Below are positions 47,682-64,000 of a stretch of DNA of 64,000 nt, piece by piece. This stretch comes from Epiperipatus broadwayi. Taxonomy: Eukaryota > Onychophora > Udeonychophora > Euonychophora > Peripatidae. The translations under genes and the position numbers were made by a program. The DNA is taken from the NCBI GenBank assembly GCA_028023455.1, contig JAQFVV010006352.1:1818204-1882203 (forward strand), written 5' to 3'. The notes beneath the pieces were generated by a model. The model was not told the origin of the DNA. It was given only the letters and a program-made list of their open reading frames with translations, and did not search any database. Numbering within the stretch: the first letter of the stretch is position 1; each line of letters opens with the position of its first letter.

Positions 47682-47764
<83 letters not shown>
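47682..47764. repeat. (TA)n array, 83 nt, right flank of the Penelope-like pair
   Basis: Uninterrupted TA dinucleotides starting about 20 nt beyond the end of the plus-strand unit. Together with the TA runs at 44687-44764 it shows that the inverted pair sits between TA arrays. Confidence 0.95.
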
Positions 47765-54134
<6,370 letters not shown>

Positions 54135-55154
54135 TTCTGCCTAATCTAACAATATGTCTATCTGTTTATTTTCGTTTTTTTTTTTGTGTCATTTTATTTT
54201 GTATGTCTACCTATTTAATTACAGGTTCACATTCATATATATGTATATCTTTACATTTATGTACATATATCTAATTATATATCTCTATAAGTATTATCTA
54301 TCTATTTATCTATTTAATTTACACACCTCATTAATACTGTTGTTGTTTACAATATTTGTTGTCAAAGTTAGCATTAATTTTTGGAGATTGAGCAAATAAT
54401 TGAAATTTATTCATCCACATAAAAGGCAAATAATTATTTTTAAACTAACCTGTTTCAAAGATAGCATCTCCAAATGCCATGTAAAAAAAAGATTGAAGAA
54501 GTCTATGTTCCTTGGGTTATTTAAGTACCAAAGACACATTTTTATGATTTTTTTTGTTATAAGTAAACTTTTACTGATCAATAATTAAGTGATTAGCTTA
54601 AATTGTAAATATAGCAAGCAACTGAATTAATGTATCGTATCATAAAATATTTCTCCCGCATATTAATAACAGTTGAATGCTTTTGGAAAGTTTAAATAAA
54701 GTTTGAATATTTTTCTAAAGACATTCAATATTTAATATTAGATGATGAAATAATCCGGCATATATATATATACATACTTATTTTGCATGCTAATGTAATG
54801 TCTCAAATAATAAATTCATTTATGTACTGCAACAAATAAAGAGCATCATACCAAAAACGTTTCTATATATTTTTAAATTATTAGATGCTATTTTGTATGT
54901 GAATGTGTGGTTATATTATAAAGATTATCTTAAATTTATAATATATAATTTCATGTTTACAAAACAATGAGATAAGAACGCATTATATGACATATATACA
55001 TGTAATTTCACAATTTTTAACGGTTGTGATTGATTAAAATATTTTATTACATGTTTTCTTTTCTAATTAAAATTGCAAACGAACATTTCCACGTATTAAT
55101 ATATATATATGAGTCTGCATGTTTTATAAGATTTTATACAATCACAAACTTGGT

Positions 55155-55218
<64 letters not shown>

Positions 55219-55590
55219 AATGGGCACATACGTACGTTACATTGTTTTTTATTAGTAAACATTAAAAGAATAAAAGTTCGCAAATAAAAACTTCTTTTTT
55301 AAGAATTAAAAATTGAAAATTAAAAAATCATCTTAAACTCGTATATATATAAAATCGCACAGATAATAATAAAAAAATTATTATTAAAATAAAACGTTAT
55401 TAAAAATAAAAAAAATATTTTAAAAGAAAAAACTTAAAAAGATTTAGAGATAAAAATATATCTTTAATTTTGGAAAACACATTAAGTAATCAGAAAATGG
55501 AAATGATTGTTTTAATTAGTCAATGTAAACTAGCCTTGGGCATTTAAATGTATAAGCATCGGTCAGATAGGAAAACAATAGAAACTAATA
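54135..55590. other. Intron sequence with TA array
   Basis: AT-rich. At 54705-54760 there is a solo copy of the terminal segment of the 10.3-12.8 kb Penelope-like element (TTTCTAAAGACATTCAATA). A (TA)n array of about 55 nt lies at 55159-55214. No gene seen. Confidence 0.4.
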
Positions 55591-55599
55591 GCCAATGAA

Positions 55600-55975
55600 T
55601 GAAAAACAATGGAATCGGACCTCAGCGAAAGGACCATATCATCATCGATGATGTAATGTCCATTGGATCCTTAAAATTATTATAAAAGGAAAAGTTTGGA
55701 AAATAAAAGAATTAGTTGGTTATTACAAGTGGACAGATATGTGTTAGTGCGGAGTTGAAGGAGAAGGGATTGAAAAGACGCACTCTTCAATCCCTTCAGT
55801 TCTGCTAGGAAGAAAGAGAAATGAACTATCATTTTATACATTGAGAACCAGCTGGAGTAAAAAACCTCTGGATGAATAAATAAAACGGCCAACAGAATAC
55901 CAATCTTTTTTGGATGGCATGGGAATTCACATTCAAATGGCAAGCAACAGATAAAGATGAACTGTTTAAAACCGT
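55600..55975 (+). promoter_or_regulatory. GC-richer block with CCAAT- and TATA-like motifs and a hairpin
   Basis: In plus orientation an inverted CCAAT (ATTGG near 55662) is followed by TTATTATAAAAGGAAA (TATA-like, about 55678). A strong hairpin lies about 85 nt further: GAAGGGATTGAA / TTCAATCCCTTC with an 11-nt loop (about 55762-55796). The block ends at a donor-like CGTAAG at 55972. It could be the core of a promoter with a first exon, or the end of an LTR element followed by its leader. The open pieces (for example WMAWEFTFKWQATDKDELF) match nothing I recognise. The minus-strand frame here is not a gene. Confidence 0.3.
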
Positions 55976-57475
55976 AAGAACTTTATAATTAATGAACATT
56001 AAATTAAAAACTTTCCGTATTTAAATAATACAAATAGAATCCTATCTGACCAAACTAAATTATTTATTCATTAGTTATAATTTTATTTGATGTATTTCCT
56101 TTGTGTAAATCATTTCCATTTTTTTTTTTGTTCTTTAAATTTTATTTATGATTTTTGTTTTCCTATAAATTAAAATATATAAATGTTAAACTTAAGTTGG
56201 GCGTGAATGGCTATATAGATTTGTAAAGTTATATTAGGGGAGGGTAATCTTAGGTTATTTGTTTCATAGTTGAATTGGGTCAGTGGATTGGATATATTGA
56301 TGTAGTTAGTAGATGTAGTATGAGATCCGCTATGGGCAGGATTGCATATATATGCCACACACCTTCTGTCTGCCTATGGATGGGTTTGTAAGTCGGCAAA
56401 GAACTGCAATCCATTCCTATGGAGTTTTTTGTTTATTGTTCTACTCGCCAACAGATGTGGCATTCCTGTTGGTAGAGAGACAATGTCCTCTCTAACTCTA
56501 CTTACTGTTCAGATGTATATTCCTGACAGTATAGTATTTTGTGTTGTCGTATTTTCATGCTACATTAAATACATAAATATATCAGATGGATTACACACCA
56601 GTTTGACTGCGAACCTTTAGCCTAAGGTTAAATGGGGATAGAATGTTTTATCTTCAAATGCAAATCTATGTAATCTACTCATACTCAACACTAAATAAAA
56701 ATGCATTAAATTTAAGTTGTTTATAGATGCTTGCATGGATTCGTTATTGGTTAATTATGTTTTGGGTTTTTATATTGGATCAAAATATATAGACATTCGA
56801 TAAATAATGATACCTTATGGTGAGTATCTAAAAGGTATTTATTCGGATGTCTTTTAAGTTATTGGTGTTAATGTGGTGTCTTATGATGAACACCATTGGG
56901 TTTCTTGTATTCCCTATGCAATTGACGGTATCAATGATTTTGTATTTTAATCGTTTATGTTAACTTTGAAATGTTTTTAACTGTGTAATCTATGTAACTG
57001 ATCTATACTCAACATTATAAAACAAACTTTCACAAATCCATCTGTGCGAACTTAATTAAAATGTAAACTTATAATATTATAAAAATTTAAATTTAAATTC
57101 TAAAATCAAATTAAAATCTAAAATAAACATACTAAAATAATAATGTTAAATTTTATATATATATGTGTGTAAATAAACGTTTGTATGTTAATTACTGGCA
57201 GTGGCTTATTTTATTCTTTTTTTAAATTATTCTTAGATAAGAATTTATTATAAATACAAATCTCTGCTACTCCCTGAGCTAGTGACAATGGGCTAATGAC
57301 CGGATATCAAAATATATTATAAAATAAAAAAAAAATATTTTTTTTACTTACGTATCTGCCTACTTTATAAATTTTTCTAGGTTCAAATGCCTACATGGTG
57401 CCCTGTAGTACAGATTACATTAAGCTCTATTCCTTCCGATCATTACAATATATATATATAATTATTCATTTTTAG
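55976..57475. other. End of intron 4, no gene seen
   Basis: AT-rich with mildly GC-richer DNA at 56200-56630. The plus frame 56342-56620 has no recognised domain. The acceptor of the next exon is preceded by a TA run and ATTCATTTTTAG. Confidence 0.35.
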
Positions 57476-57558
57476 ATGCAAATTCATCAAATGAAGGTAA
57501 TTTGACTACTTGTCTGCAACAAAGATATGAAGTGGATCAGCTTGTTAAAGATGAAAAA
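57476..57558 (+). CDS. Exon of Tg1-repeat protein: start of Tg1 domain C
   Basis: An 83-nt exon. It is entered in phase 1, so the T left from the exon ending at 39372 plus AT makes a tyrosine codon, and it is left in phase 0 at GTAATG. It reads ANSSNEGNLTTCLQQRYEVD and then QLVKDEK. A cysteine followed by a charged helix-like stretch is the standard opening of a Tg1 repeat, comparable with CFQKQREHDEALKRGE of domain A, so a third Tg1 domain starts here. Its remaining five cysteines must be encoded further downstream; I did not find them before 64000. The phase agreement with the 39190 exon across 18.1 kb supports this small exon. Confidence 0.72.
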
Positions 57559-57690
57559 GTAATGTTAGTATTTAGTGTTTAATATAGATTTTAATGTTAA
57601 TTAGAATAAAGATTCTTTTGACTCATTGATTTATTTACCTATGTAGGAGTGCCCAATGAAAAGTGTTAGATAAGAAACAAAACTCAAGGC
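57559..57690. other. Start of the next intron
   Basis: AT-rich sequence after the GTAATG donor, with no further signal before the transposase-like relic. Confidence 0.4.
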
Positions 57691-57699
57691 TTATTTACA

Positions 57700-58450
57700 T
57701 TTTTTTATTATTTATTATTCAAAATAATCTCTCAATGACTCAATATATCTCTTGAAATGATTGTAAAATTGTTTAAAACAATTGGACCCTCCACCCAGAA
57801 TTGGCAGCAGAAACTTTGTCATAATTTTTTTATTTCAGTCCAACATTAATTTTAAAAATAGTTAACAATAAGAGAATAGGGCAGATGATCAAATTAAAAA
57901 ATGCTTTTAGGACCAAAAAATCATGTACAGTATTGACATTCTAAAATGATATTATTATGCAACATTTGCCAAAAGTTCTCTTTGCAGTATAGAGAACAAG
58001 GAACATTGATTCATGTCTGATCTTCAGAAATGTATTTATGATGCCTAATGCTTTTAGAATAATAATAGAAAAAACAATGAGTAATGTTTAATTTTGCTCT
58101 TTTGCATTCACAATGCTTTTGTTTTCCTTCTGAATAATTTTATTCTGGACTTTGCTCTTTGGTTGATGACCCATAATGAATGTTGTTTGACAAAATTGTG
58201 GATCAGTACTGCAGTTTATGTATGTTTCTTCTGTGCTCTAATCTGGCATTTTTTTTGGTTGAAAACTGAATACACTACTTCTGTTTTTTAATTCTTCAAT
58301 CAGAATGTTGACAGAAGTTCTGGAAACTCCAGTAATTTTCTCAATGATTTTAGTAAATACACATTCAGTTTTAAGAATTTTGGCAATTTTTTATATTTAA
58401 GGATGAGTATCATATGCATTGAATATTGTTTTGTGAATTTTCAGATTCAT
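57700..58450 (-). pseudogene. Degraded transposase-like relic (Tc1/mariner-type pattern)
   Basis: Minus-strand reading from about 58450 gives KIIEKITGVSRTSVNILIEE, a helix-turn-helix-like segment, followed by SSVFSFQPKKMPD. Near the other end come the peptides QFWVEGPIV and, across shifts, a stretch like NHFKRYIESLRDYFE (about 57770-57725). The order (HTH, spacer, C-terminal aromatic region) fits a single-ORF cut-and-paste transposase of the Tc1/mariner-IS630 group. The catalytic D-D-D/E residues are not recognisable among the many stops. The plus-strand frame at 58094-58291 is its antisense shadow. Confidence 0.42.
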
Positions 58451-58579
58451 TAATAATCTTCATTTATGAAACTTGTATAAATAAAATAGTTGCAAAATAA
58501 AACATCATATTATGGTTTGGAAACAAAAAAAAATAAAAACTTTCAATTATGATGATATTAGTAGAATATAAAGTGTACC

Positions 58580-58745
58580 AGCAGAAAAACCTCCACCACC
58601 TAAATTGCAAGTTGGATCCAAACCCTGCTGAACCAAATTGAATTCAAACCCAATTCACCAGCTCAGATCAATGGATGATCTAAATCGATGGCACAGTACT
58701 ATGTGCCAAGAAACTAGCTCAGTGGTTGGTGAAGATTAATTAGAG
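58580..58745 (-). repeat. SINE-like repeat, relative of 27590-27830
   Basis: The minus strand carries CCATTGATCTGAGCTGGTGA followed by ATTGGGTTTGAATTC, which matches the arrangement at 27.7 kb. Composition is more balanced than the surroundings. Confidence 0.4.
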
Positions 58746-59279
58746 ACCCTTGAACTGACACTAATATCGGATAATAAATTAACTAAAGATAATTTTAAAT
58801 CAAATCATATGTATATGTTCGGGTTGCCAACACAGACAGCGAGCATTAACATTAAAATAATTATTGAATAAAGAAATTAAGAAACCAAGTGTGTTTATAA
58901 AATATTTAATAATACTAATAATAGTTTTGTTCAATTTAAAATGATGACTATATTGATCACTTCTAGTCCTTAAACAGAGTTCATAATTATTATAAGGATG
59001 GCAATTCCTATTATATGCCAATGAGTATTACGCAATATTATGGAATTCTATATGTCTATGCCCCCAACAAGAAAATAAAGGCAGATAAAGGTATTCAGTT
59101 GTAAAGGAAATTATTATTCTAATTTTATATGGAAGAATGTGAGATTTATTTTCACATTTGCAAATCCATTCATGAAGAGCAAGATACATATTTAGAGCAT
59201 AACTTTAACCTTTATTAGAAAACTTATTTAATTTGAGATAACTGAGAATTTATTCGACTTTAATTGAAATCACTTCATC
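58746..59279. other. Non-coding stretch, nothing recognised
   Basis: AT-rich sequence without recognisable frame, RNA or repeat. Confidence 0.35.
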
Positions 59280-59520
59280 ACAAATTACAAGCATAAGAGC
59301 AGGCTTTACTGGAACAGAGTGGTAACGGGGCTGATGAAGTATGAGCTATAAAATGAACAGGAAAAATAATTGCTGGTTGGTGGTTTAAGTAGTATAGCGG
59401 CTTGTGTAACACAAGTCTTACTGCCCTTTAAGGAGATGTGGAACATGGGGAAAACCAGGCCGAGTCATAGCTATGAACTTTTGGTGTTCCAAATATAACA
59501 TGAGCGGGGGAAAAAATGCT
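59280..59520 (+). repeat. GC-richer tRNA-like/SINE-like segment
   Basis: TTGGTGGTTTAAGTAGTATA resembles a tRNA box A region and is followed by a perfect small hairpin CTTGTG-TAA-CACAAG where an anticodon arm would lie. The box B part (GGCCGAGTCATAG) is poor. The loop lacks the T before the anticodon, so this is not a tRNA gene. A tRNA-derived SINE is possible. Confidence 0.35.
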
Positions 59521-61202
59521 TTCTTCCTTTATAATTTAAATATCAAAAATATCACCACTGACAAGCCTACGGTGCAGAAAATTGCCTTACATCAGCAATG
59601 TTTGAAGATGATTACTTGATAGTTAACATTTGAATAATAAAAACCAATTTATTATAGAATGCTCTACGTTTTGACTTGATAAAATTAATTAATGTCAAAC
59701 AAGCTTTTAACTAAAATTATTTTAAAGCATTTATAAAATTATATTAATTATGCCACAAACATTGTGCCCTCCTTGAATCTGAATATAAAGCAACAGAAAT
59801 TTGAATTAGAATATATTTAGTTGGTTCCTTTATCGACCCTTTTGCAAAAACATTTTAACATTATATATGAATAACTAAATATTGGTGAACACGAAAAGAT
59901 AGCTGGGGCATAGATTAAAAACAGAGCTAATAATTTATTATTAGCCAATTATAAAAATAGTAAACATTTAATAAATTCTTTTGACTCGATGATTAATAGA
60001 ACATATAAATTTAGTTCTAATGGGTGAGAATTACTATTAGACTTAATATTATATTATTTGCATAAAGCAAATGGAATAAAGGAGCTCATCGAGTTGAAGG
60101 ATTATTGGCATATAATTTAAAATAAACAACATTAATAAATCATGCAATAAATATATATAATATAGTAAATGAACCACCATCATAAGAAAGGAAAGTTAAA
60201 TTTAAAAACTAGAGGTTTAGAGAATTACTATATAATTTACAATAGCATAAATAAGAAGAAAGTTTTATAAAGATTATTACATTAAAGAATGAAAAGAGCT
60301 CTTAAAGGGAGTGTAAAGTTCGGAAACTGCCCAGAAAGTTATGATTCATTATGGAAATATATTACCATTTCTTCTGGAGCTGGTTCCTTAGTTTACTTGT
60401 CCAGGTTGGTAAAATGTAGGCACACATTTGGTATTATTTGAACAGCATTTTAATTGATTCTGTCATGATTTTGGCAGCACGATTGGTCCAGAAAGGATTT
60501 AGCAGCTTCATTGAAGATTTTCAGGGAACTTCAGGAACCGTAGCCAAATTCCTGACATTTAACCCCTCACCATGATAGGAACACTATTTGAATTCATGAT
60601 TTTAAAATGCACAGAATTTAATGGCACTTTTCTACAACAAAGATGACTTTTTTTCTCTAAACCTTCCCAGGCTATTTATACTGTCCTCTGATGCCTTCAG
60701 GCTAGCGCTTCTTTCATTATCAATGTCACAAAATTTACTAGTTGTATTTAGATACATTCCTTTGATAAGGCTTTCAAACTCATTAACTTGAATTCATTTT
60801 CTAATTAGAAAATGAATTTTTAATATCAGAAAAATGGTTTTAATTGGGAAATGCTTACATTTTAAATACTTATCTTTTTTTCTAATTAATAAAACTTTAC
60901 CCATTGTTTTTGGAAAGGAAAGATCTGAAAGCTTATCGAAAGAATGTAGGTTTTAATCACAAACATTCGAACAGATTATTTAAAAGTAAAATCAAGCATT
61001 CCCGATGCAATGATACTCTCAAACAATTATATATATTTAAATATTTATAAATATATATGCACAATCCACACAGTTATAATATATATAAATTCCTGAATAA
61101 TTTTATCATGAATTTATTAATAGCATTGATTAATTTGAACCTTAAACTAGTTAATTTTAATACACATTTATAAAATAGTTTTTCTTTAAGAAAACTAGCA
61201 TG
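59521..61202. other. Non-coding stretch with a short perfect palindrome
   Basis: At 60791-60818 a 28-bp perfect palindrome (AATTCATTTTCTAA and its inverse) is present. A GC-richer block at 60350-60720 has no recognisable frame. Confidence 0.4.
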
Positions 61203-61325
61203 GATTGACAATATAAAACCCCATTGCATCGAAAATTTAAGGTTAGTACTAGGGTTTGAAGTGGGCTTATGGTTAGATGTCATGAAGCTAGGATCGAACT
61301 CAGATCCGACTGCTTCATTTCTTTC
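61203..61325 (+). repeat. SINE-like repeat, CTGCTTCA family
   Basis: AGGGTTTGAAGTGGGCTTAT is followed by GAAGCTAGGATCGAACTCAG and GACTGCTTCATTT. It is related by eye to 9260-9370 and 30680-30770. Confidence 0.4.
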
Positions 61326-61602
61326 CACTTCAAAAAAAAAAACAATGAAAAAAAATCTCTTTGTTTATATGTGATACATTCGCATAAGTGTACTCAACTA
61401 ATTGGTAGACTCTGGAAGAATGGTATGAGCATGAATAATATCATCTGTACAAACTACAAAATTATACATGTCTCATTGCAATCATTATGCTTAATATTAT
61501 CTAGCTTATAGTAAATAGGTCCCTTAATCAAGTCTCATTTTCCCTATGGTTGTGTCAGTCAGTCGTCTGTATATATATCTGTCTCTTCATTTAAGGGTTG
61601 TC

Positions 61603-62717
61603 CTATTGTTTCCCTGAATCAGGTGGCCCATATGATTTGAACTTTTGATATTGGTCATAGTCTTGGTCTTTTCTTGTTGGTGTCAAGTTCCCATAGTCTA
61701 TTGCAGTGAATAACTCTATGGTATTTTCTAGTGACTTGGGGCACATCCCAATCATGATTCTGTGGATCCATGGAGGTAAATGATACCTGATCATTCAGAT
61801 GATGTGTTGGTCCTTGTATTGGAAAGCTATGAGGGATTTGAATGTGGTCACTTGCTGGATGAAGTAGGCTGTGTATCTCTTTCTGCAGTCTTCTTGATAC
61901 TTCTGGGTGTTCAGTCTATGCAAAATACCCTCCTGCCTTTCTTCACTCCAATATTTTTTTAAAATGGCATTTTCATACCCTTGGATAATGGTAGGTGGGT
62001 TTTTTAGTAGCTTCCACTATGCCTTGACAGCTTCTCTTAAGTAATGGCTGGCTAGGATAATCTTTTCCTTCTCTGCCACAGAGTGCAGACAAAAATTATT
62101 TAATGCTGTCTAGATGATCTATGGTATTTTCTCCTGGGTTTCCCCTAAAAATTTGAATTTCTACACAAAATATAAGGGATGGTCTCTACAATTTTCTTAG
62201 ACTCATTTCGGGGTTTATCGTCCATTCCATTTCTACTTTTGGCTTTATTTTACTAGTGGTCTGAGCATCTTCTTTTTCCCTTTTCATATTTATATCAGCT
62301 ACTTTAACTGTTTCTTGATTTGACTCCTCTTCTCCACTATCATCCTCTTTGCTGTCCACAACTTCTTTTGGTGTGGTCTGATTATCTTCTTCTCCTCTTG
62401 GAGCTTAGTAAGTGTCTATTGCTTGAGGATGCTTTGCAATCTCTGAGGTTTGGGTTGGTTTGGGTGCTTCATTTTTCCTCAAGCCTTAGAATCCTTTTCA
62501 TCATCAGCAGCATTAACTTTCTGTCCTCTCTTATTTCTCTGAGGATCGTATGCAAAGTCTCTCGATTGTCATGATCATCTTTAGTAGTCTTCCTGCTTTG
62601 ATGGTTGCATTCTTTCCTATTGATCCGATTTTTAAAAGTGATCTCTTGTTCACTGGAGGTGGTTAAAAGTGCATCACTATCATCAGTCAATTCTTTATCT
62701 AATTTCTCTCCTTCCAT
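61603..62717 (-). pseudogene. Gag-like retroelement relic
   Basis: Reading down the minus strand, a charged N-terminal piece (62717-62469, MEGEKLDKELTDDSD to LMLLMMKRILRLEEK) has predicted helical heptads. After a region of stops comes a block with WKLLKNPPTI, then KKYWSEERQEGILHRLNTQK, YQEDCRKRYTAYFIQQV and, after one stop, MIRYHLPPWIHRIMIGM. This order is the capsid-like core of LTR-retrotransposon Gag proteins: a tryptophan, then an aromatic-x-x-x-Y segment, then Y-x-x-x-F-x-x-L, then the L-P-P region. Multiple stops make it non-functional. No protease, RT or zinc knuckle was found next to it, and no LTRs were identified. The exact clade is not determinable. Confidence 0.55.

Positions 62718-64000
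<1,283 letters not shown>

Noticed and set aside
59326-59370. CTGATGA at 59330 as another hammerhead
   Set aside because: No stem II hairpin closes before a GAAA, and the flanks do not pair.

Overview
This is a 64 kb window of nuclear DNA from an animal, almost certainly an invertebrate. It is very AT-rich, has long dinucleotide and tetranucleotide arrays, GT-AG introns of many kilobases, and several families of animal retroelements (RTE-type non-LTR elements and Penelope-like elements). There is no bacterial-style gene packing, and almost all longer open frames are either retroelement relics or chance frames in AT-rich or microsatellite DNA. The species cannot be fixed from the sequence alone; an AT-rich chelicerate, cephalopod or flatworm would all fit.

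One host gene can be supported. It lies on the + strand and is cut into at least five small exons: 6744-6842, 18057-18189, 32297-32373, 39190-39372 and 57476-57558. Splice phases agree across every junction. The exons encode a cysteine-rich module (C-x13-C-x5-C-x4-C), one complete six-cysteine thyroglobulin type-1 (Tg1) domain split over two exons at its W-C-F-C motif, a second complete Tg1 domain in one exon, and the first cysteine of a third. The product is therefore a secreted, disulfide-rich Tg1-repeat protein. I found neither the signal-peptide exon nor the last exons. The introns are about 11.2, 14.1, 6.8 and 18.1 kb and hold nearly everything else listed here.

Region by region: 1-1650 is a decayed RTE copy. 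About 2795-4310 is the first copy of an unknown 1.5 kb repeat, repeated at 23728-25235. Intron 1 of the window (6.8-18.1 kb) holds a Penelope-like relic (10.3-12.8 kb) with inverted ends, a tandem array of about 360-bp units (13.9-14.8 kb) and a MITE-like hairpin (16.6 kb). Intron 2 holds a minus-strand Penelope-like relic (18.8-20.96 kb), a non-LTR 3' fragment (21.3-21.6 kb), a palindrome of about 1.1 kb (22.4-23.5 kb) and an RTE 3' fragment (26.2-26.8 kb). Intron 3 holds the best-preserved RTE copy (32.66-35.87 kb) and a 2.9 kb segment bounded by inverted tRNA-like sequences (36.2-39.1 kb). Intron 4 holds a hammerhead-ribozyme repeat (40.3-41.3 kb), a head-to-head Penelope-like pair (44.8-47.66 kb) set between TA arrays, and a 388-bp TATC array (53.7 kb). 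After the last exon come a transposase-like relic (57.7-58.45 kb), SINE-like pieces, and a Gag-like relic (61.6-62.7 kb).

The most unusual item is 40340-41300. Two tandem units spaced 479 nt apart on the minus strand, and one inverted unit on the plus strand, each carry a hammerhead ribozyme core next to a tRNA-like box B. This is the layout of a retrozyme or of a schistosome Sm-alpha-like ribozyme SINE. The plus-strand copy keeps the invariant core and can be drawn with all three stems. The termini of the Penelope-like pair also carry a hammerhead-shaped but core-mutated motif.
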